A stretch of DNA of 41,734 bases from an uncultured bacterium (GTDB taxonomy: Bacteria > Patescibacteriota > Minisyncoccia > Phycocordibacterales > CAINVO01). This document shows, one piece after another, positions 31,851-40,410 of this stretch. Position 1 is the first letter of the stretch, and each line of letters opens with the position of its first letter. The position numbers and the translations under genes were made by a program. The notes under the pieces were generated by a model that was not told where the DNA came from, ran no database searches, and worked only from the letters and a program-made list of their open reading frames with translations. Location of the stretch: the NCBI GenBank assembly GCA_903854195.1, contig CAINVO010000004.1, forward strand, positions 1 through 41,734, in the 5' to 3' direction.

Positions 31851-31928
31851 CAAAATAGCCGGAAGTATTTGACGATGCCTTGCTCATTCCGACGGGTTGA
31901 GCAGCGCAAAATACTTCCGGCTATTTTG
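31851..31928. repeat. 20-bp perfect inverted repeat beside RNase P RNA
   Basis: The 20 nt at 31851-31870 are the exact reverse complement of 31909-31928. Inside, TGCTCA (31881-31886) pairs with TGAGCA (31898-31903). It lies between nrdJ and the 3' end of RNase P RNA and may terminate on both strands. Confidence 0.7.
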
Positions 31929-31930
31929 AT

Positions 31931-32357
31931 GTGCTGTATACCGATAAGCCGAATTCTGTATGTGGGTCTTACGACTCACACGACAGTCATTTATCTGTGC
32001 ATCTGATTACTCAGTGCATCAAGCGGCACTCTTGAAATCGTAGGTCGTAAAACCAAACGTTTTCAAGCACGACCTTGCACCTAGGTAAGGATTTAGCCGT
32101 TTCACCTCTAATTTTATTTTTGGAAAACCAAAAAATTATTATAGAGCTCACCCAAAGATTGCTCCATGGATGCCACTTTCTTTCGATTGTGGCGTCTCTG
32201 CTCGCACCTCGCGGATTACTCCGTACGGGCGTTACCCGTTACCTTTCTCCACCTACCGAGGTAAGTGGAGGTGTTCGGACTTTCCTCCCGTAATCCTTTT
32301 GAAAAGTTTTTAGCTGATCAAGTAACTACGAGCGACTGTCTGGTATGCAGTCCTTCC
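31931..32357 (-). ncRNA. rnpB: RNase P RNA
   Basis: Catalytic RNA that matures tRNA 5' ends. On the minus strand it carries the universal GGAGGAAAGTCCGAACACC (P4/J region, near 32290-32270), GGGTAACGCCCG, GAGGTGAAACGGC, GTGAGTCGTAAGACC and the terminal AATTCGGCTTATCGG. Ends are set by P1: CTGCATACC near 32345-32353 pairs with GGTATACAG near 31934-31942, with one mismatch. The total of about 427 nt is normal for a bacterial type A RNA. The exact ends are approximate. A possible promoter lies upstream (TTGATT, 18-nt spacer, TATATG on the minus strand). Confidence 0.95.
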
Positions 32358-32488
32358 ATATAAACACATTTTTATGAAAAAATCAACATAAAATTGGCAA
32401 CAAACGTAATAAAATTGTGTTAAAATAAGCATCAAATACATATAAATGTAGTCAGAATGCGGTCTAAAAGCCCAAAATAAAAGATAAA

Positions 32489-34216
32489 ATGGTTAGCAGA
32501 ATAATAAATAAAATTAGTAAGGAAATAAGTGGAGTTCATCATGCCGCTTTTCTCTTGGGTTTTTTTGCCTTAGCTTCGCAACTCCTTGCGCTTGTTAGAG
32601 ACAGGATGTTGGCTCACCAGTTTGGTGCTGGAGAAATGCTTGATATTTATTACGCATCATTTCGTGTACCAGATCTTATCTATTTGTCGATTGCATCATT
32701 GGTCTCTATATCGGTATTGATTCCGTTTTTTAGTGGGATGATAGATAAAAATAAAAAAGAATCTAAAGACTTTTTTGATGCCCTTTTTTCAGGGTTTATG
32801 ATTTTGATTGTAATTGTTAGTGCGATTGCTTTCATTTTGCTACCTAAAATAACAAGTATACTTTTGCCTGGTTCGTCGTATGTTGATCAAATGCAGGTGG
32901 CAAATCTTTCTAGATTGCTTTTAATACAACCGATTTGTCTAGGGATATCAAACTTACTTGGTATTGTGACACAGCTTCACCGAAGATTTTTTATCTATGC
33001 ACTTAGCCCCGTTTTTTATAATGCTTTTATTATTTTTGGCGTAGTATTTTTGGCACCATGGTGGGGAATAAAAGGGGTTGTTGCGGGTGTTGTTCTTGGA
33101 GGTATTGCACATTTTCTGATCCAAGTACCTTTTGTTTTCAAAGAAGGTTTTTTGCCAAGGTTTACATTAAATTTTGATAGAGTGAAATTGTTCAAGGTAA
33201 TGATGATGTCTATTCCAAGAACTATTACATTGTCAGCTGTAAGTATAGAGTCAATATTTATCACATCTTTTGCCTCGACAATGACTCAGGGATCTATTTC
33301 TATTTTCAATTTCTCTTTAAATCTTCAGTCAGTCCCGCTTGCTATTATTGGTGTGAGTTATGCCTCGGCTGCATTTCCAACACTGAGTGCCTATTTTGCA
33401 AATGGTCAAAAAGAAAAATTTGTTGAACATATGTTGGTTGCAGCTCGACAAATTATTTTTCTATCATTACCTGTAACTGCTCTTTTTGTAGTTCTACGTG
33501 CCCAAATTGTGCGTGTAATCCTGGGTTCAGGTCAGTTCAATTGGAATGATACTCGTTTGACAGCAGCCTGTCTTGCCTTGTTTGTAATTTCTTTGGTGGC
33601 ACAAGGTTTGGAAATTTTATTTATACGAGCATATTATGCGACAGGGGAGATGAAAAAACCTTTGGTTATCAATCTGATATCGTCAGTTTTTACTATTTTG
33701 TTGCCATTCTTTTTTATGCAACTTTTTAGAACAGTGCCAACCTTCGCTTACTTTATCGAAAGTTTATTTAAGCTTGATGGGGTATCAGGTGCTATTGTGT
33801 TAATGTTGCCACTTGGTTTTACTATAGGCACAACTATAAATGCTGTTATTTTCTGGTGGGCATTTTCTAGAGATTTCAGATCTTCGGCACGACCTTTAGC
33901 TATAACTTTTTTCCATAGTTTTTCTGGGGCTGTAATAATGGGATTTGCTACATATCTCGGGCTTCTTGTTACTGAAAAATGGTATGTCACGCAAACATTA
34001 TTCGGTATTTTTGCTCAAGGATTTTCCGCTGGTATTTTTGGTATTTTTGTTGGAATAATTGTCCTTAAGGCATTAAAAAATCCAGAATTAGATGAACTAA
34101 TTGCATCCATAAGGACTAAATATGATAAATTTACAGGAAAGGGTGTTGGTTTAGAGTCTCCAGACTTATCTGGTAAGGATCGTTTGGTTGTTCCTGAACC
34201 AGAAAAACTCGAATAA
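32489..34216 (+). CDS. murJ: Lipid II flippase MurJ
   Basis: 575 residues, about 14 membrane helices, MOP superfamily. The family start is clear: ALASQLLALVRDRMLAHQFG followed by LDIYYASFRVPDLI. MurJ moves the peptidoglycan precursor lipid II to the outer face. The last ~50 residues form a hydrophilic tail (KFTGKGVGLESPDLSGKDR) not needed in the core fold. It stands alone, divergent from RNase P RNA, with no strong promoter by eye: the upstream sequence is A-rich (AAAGATAAAATGG). Confidence 0.92.
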   Translation: MVSRIINKISKEISGVHHAAFLLGFFALASQLLALVRDRMLAHQFGAGEMLDIYYASFRVPDLIYLSIASLVSISVLIPFFSGMIDKNKKESKDFFDALFSGFMILIVIVSAIAFILLPKITSILLPGSSYVDQMQVANLSRLLLIQPICLGISNLLGIVTQLHRRFFIYALSPVFYNAFIIFGVVFLAPWWGIKGVVAGVVLGGIAHFLIQVPFVFKEGFLPRFTLNFDRVKLFKVMMMSIPRTITLSAVSIESIFITSFASTMTQGSISIFNFSLNLQSVPLAIIGVSYASAAFPTLSAYFANGQKEKFVEHMLVAARQIIFLSLPVTALFVVLRAQIVRVILGSGQFNWNDTRLTAACLALFVISLVAQGLEILFIRAYYATGEMKKPLVINLISSVFTILLPFFFMQLFRTVPTFAYFIESLFKLDGVSGAIVLMLPLGFTIGTTINAVIFWWAFSRDFRSSARPLAITFFHSFSGAVIMGFATYLGLLVTEKWYVTQTLFGIFAQGFSAGIFGIFVGIIVLKALKNPELDELIASIRTKYDKFTGKGVGLESPDLSGKDRLVVPEPEKLE

Positions 34217-34275
34217 GGTAAAAACTTTTTTATTGTTTGACCACCGGAGTGTTATTTGTTTTTTAAAAGACTTCT

Positions 34276-34878
34276 TTAATTACGACTTCTTCGAATTTCT
34301 AACAAAACAGGTATGAAGGATATAACTATAATAAGTAAAATTATTGGAATCAGGTAACTGTCTATGTGTGGAATATATTTACCTAAAAAGTATCCAAGAA
34401 TCGATACGGTACCTGCCCAGCCAATACCTCCAATAATGTTGTACGTTAAAAATTTTCTATATGGCATTTTTCCGATGCCTGCAACTGTAGGTGTTAATGT
34501 TCGGATGATTGGAATGAAACGGGCAAATATAACAGCTCGTGTTCCGTGTTTTTCAAAAAAACTTTTAGCTCTGTCTGCATATTCTCTTTTAAAAAAAATA
34601 GACTCATCCCTTTTAAAAAAAACATCCCCAGATTTTTTACCAATTGCATATCCAACGGAGTCACCAATAATCGCTGCAAGAATGCTACCAACTACAAGAT
34701 ATTTAATACTAAAAAACCCCTGAGATGATAATAGTCCAGCCGTGAATAGTAAGGAGTCTCCCGGGAGTACTATTCCTATGAGTATTCCAGATTCAGCAAA
34801 GATTGCAGACCATACTCCAATTAGGCCAAAATGAATTATGAGGTATTCTGGGTTTAAAAAACTTGTTATCGTATGCAT
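34276..34878 (-). CDS. DedA/VTT-family membrane protein
   Basis: 200 residues, about five membrane segments. The DedA signature is present: FAESGILIGIVLPGDSLLF near the N-terminus and FFEKHGTRAVIFARFIPIIRTLTP in the middle, with GIGKMPYRKFLTYNIIGGIGWAG. E. coli DedA proteins and UptA/PopT relatives flip undecaprenyl phosphate or phosphatidylethanolamine, so a role in recycling the cell-wall carrier is plausible beside MurJ. It shares a palindromic -10 region with the divergent gene at 34908. Confidence 0.9.
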   Translation of the reverse strand: MHTITSFLNPEYLIIHFGLIGVWSAIFAESGILIGIVLPGDSLLFTAGLLSSQGFFSIKYLVVGSILAAIIGDSVGYAIGKKSGDVFFKRDESIFFKREYADRAKSFFEKHGTRAVIFARFIPIIRTLTPTVAGIGKMPYRKFLTYNIIGGIGWAGTVSILGYFLGKYIPHIDSYLIPIILLIIVISFIPVLLEIRRSRN

Positions 34879-34892
34879 ATTTTTATCAGTGT

Positions 34893-34900
34893 AGTATACT
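34893..34900. promoter_or_regulatory. Palindromic AGTATACT shared -10 of a divergent promoter
   Basis: Plus strand: TATACT (34895-34900), 7 nt to the ATG at 34908 (leaderless). Minus strand: TATACT (34898-34893), 14 nt to the ATG at 34878 of DedA. Both genes therefore seem to start from one overlapping, symmetric element. Confidence 0.5.
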
Positions 34901-34907
34901 ATATTTC

Positions 34908-35246
34908 ATGAAGAAAATGACCAAATTGATGGTTTTAGTTTTAATCGTTTTGTTTACTGTAGGCCCAACAAATGCTCTTGCTTCCACTTCGACAAAGTCT
35001 AATAAAAGTGTGTCGACAAAAAAGACTATAGTAAAAAAGGCAGTCAAAGTAGGTGCTAAGTCTGCAAAAAACACAAAGAATATTGTAAAGTCAAAAACTC
35101 TAAAAAATACAAAAACTAAAAAAATAACTAAGTCAAAAAAGATTTACAAGAATGGAACTAGTCCACTTTCATCAGCCCCACTTCTTAAGGGTGATATTAT
35201 TCCAACAGCAATGGGAACATCAACAGCCACTAGTTCTCAAAGCTAA
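34908..35246 (+). CDS. Small secreted Lys/Thr/Ser-rich protein
   Basis: 112 residues. Signal peptide MKKMTKLMVLVLIVLFTVG...ALA, then a ~60-residue strongly basic, low-complexity region with repeated KK and KTxK units (VKKAVKVGAKSAKNTKNI; KTKKITKSKKIYKNG) and a Ser/Thr-rich end (TATSSQS). I know no family. It could bind nucleic acid, polyphosphate or anionic wall polymer outside the cell; that is inference from charge only. The longer open frame at 34863 overlaps the DedA start and the promoter, so the ATG at 34908 is preferred. A strong terminator follows. Confidence 0.65.
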   Translation: MKKMTKLMVLVLIVLFTVGPTNALASTSTKSNKSVSTKKTIVKKAVKVGAKSAKNTKNIVKSKTLKNTKTKKITKSKKIYKNGTSPLSSAPLLKGDIIPTAMGTSTATSSQS

Positions 35247-35272
35247 AAATGAAATCAAACTAGTCTTAATAT

Positions 35273-35300
35273 AAAAGGCATCCCTTGCGGGATGCCTTTT
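35273..35300. terminator. Bidirectional terminator between the Lys-rich gene and dsbA
   Basis: AAAAGGCATCCC (35273-35284) pairs with GGGATGCCTTTT (35289-35300), a perfect 12-bp stem with a 4-nt loop and T/A runs on both sides. Confidence 0.93.
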
Positions 35301-35326
35301 ATATTTAGCCTATTTAGACGCAGGAT

Positions 35327-36148
35327 CTATTTCTTTGCAAGCTCAGCGTCAATTAGGGAACTTAGACTTTCAAAGCTCATTGCTCCAGTTGTTAGATTTC
35401 CATCTATAAATAGAGTTGGTGTTCGGTCCAAGCCAAGTGTCTGACCATCTTGGATGTCATTCTGAACTATTTTAGGTGAAGAACTAGCTAGAAGATCTTG
35501 ATCAAATTTTGACAAATCTAGACCCAATGCTTGTGCATAGCTATCAAATATTTTTTTCTGATCGACACCAAATGCTGTCCATTCATCCTGTTTGTCAAAA
35601 AGCATCTCTGTCATCTCCCAGAATTTTCCTTGGTTCTGAGCTGCTACCTGAACAAGTGCATCTTTTGGAGCGTTTTCGTGAATCGCAAATGTTCTATAAA
35701 TCAAACGAACTTTATCTCCATAAGTTTCAGTGATTTTTTGTAAAATTGGACTGTAAGCTTTACATGATGGGCACTCTAGGTCTGCAAATTCCACTAGGGT
35801 TACTTGGTCAGCTTTTATTCTTCCAAATGCTCGATTTGTTGATGTTCCATTTAGTTCAGGTGATGATGTGGAAGCTTCACCGGTTGGAGAAAAAGACATT
35901 GCGTTTGAAGAAGATGAAGTAAGGTTGCTTGTGAATGCTTTTACCTCATCAGCAGTTACAAATGATGTACTAGTTCCTATTTTCTGAGGGAGACCCTCCT
36001 TTATTAAAACTGATGGGTTTGAAACTGCAACGGGTGTGTTGGGTGTTGTGCTTGGTTTACTTTGTGATCCAGCAATTACTACTCCAACCACCAAAATTAC
36101 TAATGTGGATAACACTATTCCGATCAACACTTTAATTTCTTGTTTCAT
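35327..36148 (-). CDS. Exported DsbA-like thiol oxidoreductase
   Basis: 273 residues. N-terminal membrane anchor (VLIGIVLSTLVILVVGVVIAG), a Ser/Thr-rich linker (~30-110), then a DsbA/thioredoxin domain with the active site CPSC (C126, C129) in FADLECPSCKAY and the cis-proline region GLDRTPTLFIDG. The helical insert (FWEMTEMLFDKQDEW) is typical of DsbA-type proteins such as BdbD. It introduces disulfides in exported proteins and is re-oxidised by DsbB, encoded just upstream on the same strand. The Cys-bounded Fn3 repeats of the surface protein are plausible substrates. Confidence 0.9.
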   Translation of the reverse strand: MKQEIKVLIGIVLSTLVILVVGVVIAGSQSKPSTTPNTPVAVSNPSVLIKEGLPQKIGTSTSFVTADEVKAFTSNLTSSSSNAMSFSPTGEASTSSPELNGTSTNRAFGRIKADQVTLVEFADLECPSCKAYSPILQKITETYGDKVRLIYRTFAIHENAPKDALVQVAAQNQGKFWEMTEMLFDKQDEWTAFGVDQKKIFDSYAQALGLDLSKFDQDLLASSSPKIVQNDIQDGQTLGLDRTPTLFIDGNLTTGAMSFESLSSLIDAELAKK

Positions 36149-36230
36149 TTTATTATTTGGTTAGTTGTATTTTTAAATTTATTAAAATCAGTGAAATTTG
36201 GTTCGCATATTGATTCACTTGATCCACCAA

Positions 36231-36665
36231 TTATTTTTCCTTGTGAAATATCAGTGCCACAATAATACCAATAAAGGCCAATAAAGCCAAAAAGGGTATT
36301 GTGATAAAGCCAAAATATGAAATATATTTTGTTGTGCAAGATACTCCTGCTATACAAGGGGCTATTGCTTCAGGAATTATTCCCCAAATAAGTAGGTTTT
36401 GGTATATGGAAAATGCAAAACCAATAATAGCTAATGGCAGGGCGTAATCCTTGGCATTTCGATCTCTTTTTATTATTCCAAGTCCTAAAATAATAACTAA
36501 TGGATACATGGCAATACGCTGGTACCAACAGAGTGTGCACGGTGCAAATTTCAATATTTCACTAAAAAATAGACTGCCAATCATTCCAATAAGGCTGAAT
36601 GCCCAAGCTACATATAGATAATGTGGCGCTAATTTTTCATGTAAATTTTGTATTTTTTTAAGCAT
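36231..36665 (-). CDS. DsbB/BdbC-type disulfide-generating membrane protein
   Basis: 144 residues, four membrane helices. First redox pair CTLC in FAPCTLCWYQRIAMYPL, second pair as C-x5-C in IAPCIAGVSCT, both in extracytoplasmic loops. It oxidises the DsbA-like partner encoded 82 nt downstream and passes electrons to quinone. The length fits the short BdbC class. The leaderless -10 (TATAAT) is at 36677-36672, inside the end of the terpene cyclase-like gene. Confidence 0.93.
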   Translation of the reverse strand: MLKKIQNLHEKLAPHYLYVAWAFSLIGMIGSLFFSEILKFAPCTLCWYQRIAMYPLVIILGLGIIKRDRNAKDYALPLAIIGFAFSIYQNLLIWGIIPEAIAPCIAGVSCTTKYISYFGFITIPFLALLAFIGIIVALIFHKEK

Positions 36666-36671
36666 CCCTAC

Positions 36672-36677
36672 ATTATA
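36672..36677 (-). promoter_or_regulatory. -10 element TATAAT of dsbB, leaderless start
   Basis: On the minus strand TATAAT is followed by 6 nt (GTAGGG) and the ATG at 36665. It overlaps the stop region of the upstream gene. Confidence 0.55.
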
Positions 36678-38595
36678 GGGTATGTTTTATTTGTGTGCTA
36701 TCCGTATTCGTGTTGTAGTTTTTCGGGTAGTATGCCTCAAAAAATTTCCGGTTGTTGGCCTTTTCGCTCCTGGCATTTTTAATCCCATTAATGAGGGGAA
36801 AAAGCAGCTTTTCTAAATGAAGTATTCGTTCATCTTTTATTGATCTTTTTGCTGCATTTATGTATTTTTCTATATTATTTGTTAAATTTTGAAAAACGTT
36901 AGTTTCGTTTTCACTTTTTATATCGTGTGCATCGTCGCAAAGCTGGCGTGCTACTAGATAGTTTTTGAAAAAAACTTTTATTTCATCAATGATAAAATGT
37001 GGAGCTTTAAGATGTTTGCAAATTAGAACAGCGGAAAGGCTATGTCCGATCGATTTTCTAAATAGGATAGATTTGTTTTGAGTTGCTATTTTGTTTTCAG
37101 GTTTAGGTTCAAATTCAGACTCAGATTCGAAACCAGAATTAGGGATAGAATCAAGGTTAAGATTATTATTTTCTGAAATATTTTTTTCCATTAGGTCGGA
37201 AATTATCATTTCATTTAAATATTTATCATATAAAGGGTTGTTAAAATACTTTCTTGAAAATGATTCAGCGATACGTGCAAGGGGTAGGGGATGTTTTGTC
37301 TTGTGTCCGTCAGTGTAATCATCAAATATTCTAGATGCGATCCAGCCGTGCAAGGATGCTTTACCTAAAGTTAGGCATTTTCTAATGTCTCTTTTTTGAG
37401 GTTTTCTATTTGAGAACTTCATAACTAGGTCATAGGCCATTAGAGTAATACTTTTTTCTGGATCGTTCTTTAGAATTTTTCTTATTATCTCACTTACGTC
37501 AGTACCGTTGTCAGATATTTGTAAGTCTGATATCACACTAGAAATTATATTTCTGTGTATTGATTCTCTTTTTGACATATTGAGTCTGTACAAATACAGT
37601 GTTTCCAGTAGGGCTGATATTTCGACAGCTTCAGATTTTGCGCATTCAAAAACTTCGGTATTGTTTTTATCAAAATATATTTTTTCAATATACAATTCTG
37701 TCGGTGCAGGTTGGATACCTTCTAATTTTTGTTTACATATGTCAATAATAAATTTTTCAGGAATATCATCAACTTTGCCTAATTTAATTAGGCTAGATGT
37801 GATTAGACATTTCCAAAATAAATAATTGTCATTTTTTAAATTCTCTTTTGGAAGGGTGTCTGCTGTATTTGCTACTACTCCAAAGATTAAAGGATCAATT
37901 TTAATAAATTCATTTTTTAGACATTTAATCAGTATGTTTAATTTTTCTCCAGTATACCAGCGCGACATGCTCCAAAGAAAGAAAACTGGTTGATGGTAGT
38001 ATTTAGATTCAAATTTTCCAGTTAGGTGATATTTTACTAAAACATTTTCTAAGTAAGTTGTTAGTTGTTGTGTTTCTGTCTGTATGATCGAAAGAGTTTC
38101 TGCAATCACACTATTTACAACTGGATCAATATCCTCCCAAATTTCCTTGCCTTTTAAAACTTTATAGTTTAGCCATGTCGAATAAGGTCCACCAATTTTT
38201 TGCTCATTATTTAATAGATCGTTGATAAATTTTGCCCAAGCCTCAACAGGAATATCTTTGTCGTTACTTTTGAGACCTAGAGTTGCACGGCAGGTGTCGT
38301 CAAAGTCATCAGGAAGAATGGGTGTTTGGTTAAAATCCATTCCTTTTTCCGCGTGCATTTTAGAGTAATAATTCCATGACCATCCTGTGCTTTTGTTGCT
38401 TATTAAAAAATTGCATGCTTTGTTTTTTAAATTTTTTATAGAGGGTGAATCAGTGAGTTTGTCTAAAAAATTTAATACAAGGGAGGTAAAAAAGGTGATT
38501 TGACCAAAAGACCCATCATCTTCTTGAATTTGTAAAAGTCTGTTTTGTAAATTATTTATTGCTTTATCGATGATTTGTTTTGAGTTTTTATGCAT
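36673..38595 (-). CDS. Terpene cyclase/prenyl synthase-like protein with class II and class I motifs
   Basis: 640 residues, soluble, mostly helical. The N-terminus looks like a squalene-hopene-cyclase/prenyltransferase barrel: QW-type repeat LLQIQEDDGSFGQ (~21-32), then GWSWNYY, and LPDDFDDT (94-101), whose D97-x-D99-D100-T matches the DXDDT acid motif of class II terpene cyclases. The C-terminal part carries two aspartate motifs: ASRIFDDYTDG (D425-D429, DDxxD) and VARQLCDDAHDIKSE (D554-D558, with E562 in NSE/DTE position), 129 residues apart, as in isoprenyl diphosphate or class I terpene synthases. A bifunctional class II/class I terpenoid enzyme is the best guess; a catalytically altered relative is possible. 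It starts 23 nt after the histidine kinase. Residues ~475-505 are a Glu/Ser-rich linker. Confidence 0.6.
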   Translation of the reverse strand: MHKNSKQIIDKAINNLQNRLLQIQEDDGSFGQITFFTSLVLNFLDKLTDSPSIKNLKNKACNFLISNKSTGWSWNYYSKMHAEKGMDFNQTPILPDDFDDTCRATLGLKSNDKDIPVEAWAKFINDLLNNEQKIGGPYSTWLNYKVLKGKEIWEDIDPVVNSVIAETLSIIQTETQQLTTYLENVLVKYHLTGKFESKYYHQPVFFLWSMSRWYTGEKLNILIKCLKNEFIKIDPLIFGVVANTADTLPKENLKNDNYLFWKCLITSSLIKLGKVDDIPEKFIIDICKQKLEGIQPAPTELYIEKIYFDKNNTEVFECAKSEAVEISALLETLYLYRLNMSKRESIHRNIISSVISDLQISDNGTDVSEIIRKILKNDPEKSITLMAYDLVMKFSNRKPQKRDIRKCLTLGKASLHGWIASRIFDDYTDGHKTKHPLPLARIAESFSRKYFNNPLYDKYLNEMIISDLMEKNISENNNLNLDSIPNSGFESESEFEPKPENKIATQNKSILFRKSIGHSLSAVLICKHLKAPHFIIDEIKVFFKNYLVARQLCDDAHDIKSENETNVFQNLTNNIEKYINAAKRSIKDERILHLEKLLFPLINGIKNARSEKANNRKFFEAYYPKNYNTNTDSTQIKHTL

Positions 38596-38618
38596 TGAAA
38601 GCCAGGGCGATTAGATGA

Positions 38619-40127
38619 TTAAGTGTTTTTGCTTTTAATTGGAATTGTTATTTTGAATATGGCACCAGTGTACGTTTCAGTTTCTTGGTTGAATGCAGAA
38701 ATTTTTCCACGAAAATCTTTTTCAACTATATGTTTAACACTAGCAAGTCCTATTCCACAGCCTCCATAATTTGAGTTTAAATTATCTTTTGTTGTAAAGA
38801 AGGGCTCAAAAATTTTATCAATAATATCTTTTTTAATGCCCGCACCATTGTCAGATACATTTATTTCTATTGCCTCTCCGTGATTTTTTGATATTTTAAT
38901 TTCTACTTTTCCTAAGTATTTTTCTGTCGAGGGGTTTTGAGAACTTGCAATGTTTTCCTTCTGTTTGTTATCCACACAACTTTCTATGGCGTTAGATATT
39001 AAATTTGTAATAATTTGGTTAAATTTAATAGGATTTCCATAAAAGAAAATATCCGCTTCTGGTTTTTTAAAAACAAGCATAATTTTTTCTTGTAATGCCC
39101 GGTGTTGTGAAAGTAATATGACTTTTTCTGTTTCAATGCTGAGGCTAAAGTTTGCAAGATGATCACTATTTTGAATCTTTCTTTTGGTCGCATCAATAAA
39201 TGCTTGTATTCTTTTTCCTGTATTTTGTGCATGTTCTAGATAAACAGATAGGCTTTTTTCTTTGATAACTCCAACCTTTTCGAGTTTCTGAACACTTATG
39301 CATAGTGCCATTAATGGGCTCATCATGTCGTGAAATAAACCTGAAGACAATCTTCCAAATTCAATTAATTTGTATATACCAGCTAATTTTTCACTTTGAA
39401 GATCTTTTATTTCTTGAGTTCTTTTCCGTACAATTTTTTCAAGATTATCCCTTTCATCTTTAAGTTCTTTTTCCGAATCCCTTGCTCTGTTTAATGAGTA
39501 TTGAATTTCACGATTTGATAGCCATGAAAGTACACCCATAATTGCCAACGTTACTCCATATTCAATTCTGTCATCCAAACTAAATAAGTCGTCTTTCCAG
39601 TCTAAATTTGGAACGATAATATTGTTTTCCTGTAAATGACCTATAGTGAATATAGACACAACTATTAAAACGCTCACAGATAGTCCAAATGAAGGATCAA
39701 TTATTATGCTTGAAATAAAAATGATAAGTGCATAATTCAGAAGTACTGATGGTAAGTCTGCTCCCCACATAAACGCGCCATATGTTATTGCTGAAAAATA
39801 AATTGTGATAAACAGATAGGGAACAACCTTTAGATTTTTCCTTGATAGTACGTACATGGAAATAAAAATAATGACTATTCCCAAGAATACCAATGGAGGT
39901 ATTCCTATAAAATGATTTTTTTCTATAAGATACGTATATATGTCTAGTAGGTAAAGAACAATGAGAAATAATGATATTGTAAAAAGAATTATTGCTAAAA
40001 TAAATTCTTTGCGAGCATCATCCTCGTTTTTAGATTTAGGCATTATAAAGATACGATAAAATAAACGGGCGCATTTTGACACCCATTCAAGCACTTGTAT
40101 TATTTTTTGCTTGTTTGTTTTGTTCAT
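38619..40127 (-). CDS. Membrane sensor histidine kinase
   Basis: 502 residues. About six membrane segments between ~42 and ~202 form the sensor with short loops and no large extracytoplasmic domain. A coiled coil follows (~208-245, DERDNLEKIVRKRTQEIKDL), then HisKA with phosphoacceptor H266 in SGLFHDMMSPL, N-box NQIITNLISNAIES, G1 DNGAGI, F-box FEPFFTTK and G2 GCGIGLA. The signal could be in the membrane itself, for example lipid or quinone state. The response regulator is encoded 283 nt upstream, and the terpene cyclase-like gene 23 nt downstream on the same strand, so the cyclase is probably co-transcribed with its sensor. Confidence 0.92.
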   Translation of the reverse strand: MNKTNKQKIIQVLEWVSKCARLFYRIFIMPKSKNEDDARKEFILAIILFTISLFLIVLYLLDIYTYLIEKNHFIGIPPLVFLGIVIIFISMYVLSRKNLKVVPYLFITIYFSAITYGAFMWGADLPSVLLNYALIIFISSIIIDPSFGLSVSVLIVVSIFTIGHLQENNIIVPNLDWKDDLFSLDDRIEYGVTLAIMGVLSWLSNREIQYSLNRARDSEKELKDERDNLEKIVRKRTQEIKDLQSEKLAGIYKLIEFGRLSSGLFHDMMSPLMALCISVQKLEKVGVIKEKSLSVYLEHAQNTGKRIQAFIDATKRKIQNSDHLANFSLSIETEKVILLSQHRALQEKIMLVFKKPEADIFFYGNPIKFNQIITNLISNAIESCVDNKQKENIASSQNPSTEKYLGKVEIKISKNHGEAIEINVSDNGAGIKKDIIDKIFEPFFTTKDNLNSNYGGCGIGLASVKHIVEKDFRGKISAFNQETETYTGAIFKITIPIKSKNT

Positions 40128-40410
40128 CGCACCAATTTATTATCGTAAATCTTCAAAAAAGAAAAATTAATTCCAAGGAGTTAAATTTTCTTCTGGCCGA
40201 GAAATTGCCAGTTTTTCAGGGCTTGTCCTCGTCGAAGTATCAGTCAACAATTGTTTAATGATATATGACATTTTATTTTTTAAAAATAATCTTTATCCAC
40301 ACAATAAAGTTTGAGACTAAGGTCGACATAACTCAGGCTCGATTAGTATCATAAACAATGGGTACTTAAATATCGCAAAATAAAATATAAAATTTTAATA
40401 AAGATGATAT
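40128..40410. other. Gap between response regulator and histidine kinase
   Basis: 283 nt, AT-rich towards the regulator. On the minus strand a 34-codon frame (40167-40271, MSYIIKQLLTDTSTRTSPEK...) ends 39 nt before the kinase. It could be a small protein or chance. No clear terminator after the regulator gene and no clear kinase promoter were found. Confidence 0.4.
40167..40271 (-). CDS. Possible 34-residue small protein
   Basis: ATG at 40271-40269, TAA at 40169-40167. The N-terminus is mildly hydrophobic, followed by a polar, Pro/Glu/Thr-rich stretch ending TPWN. No Shine-Dalgarno. It sits between the regulator and kinase genes on the same strand. Only its position and ordinary amino-acid composition speak for it. 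Confidence 0.22.
   Translation of the reverse strand: MSYIIKQLLTDTSTRTSPEKLAISRPEENLTPWN

Noticed and set aside
32075-32293. 72-codon plus-strand frame
   Set aside because: It lies wholly within RNase P RNA, antisense to it.
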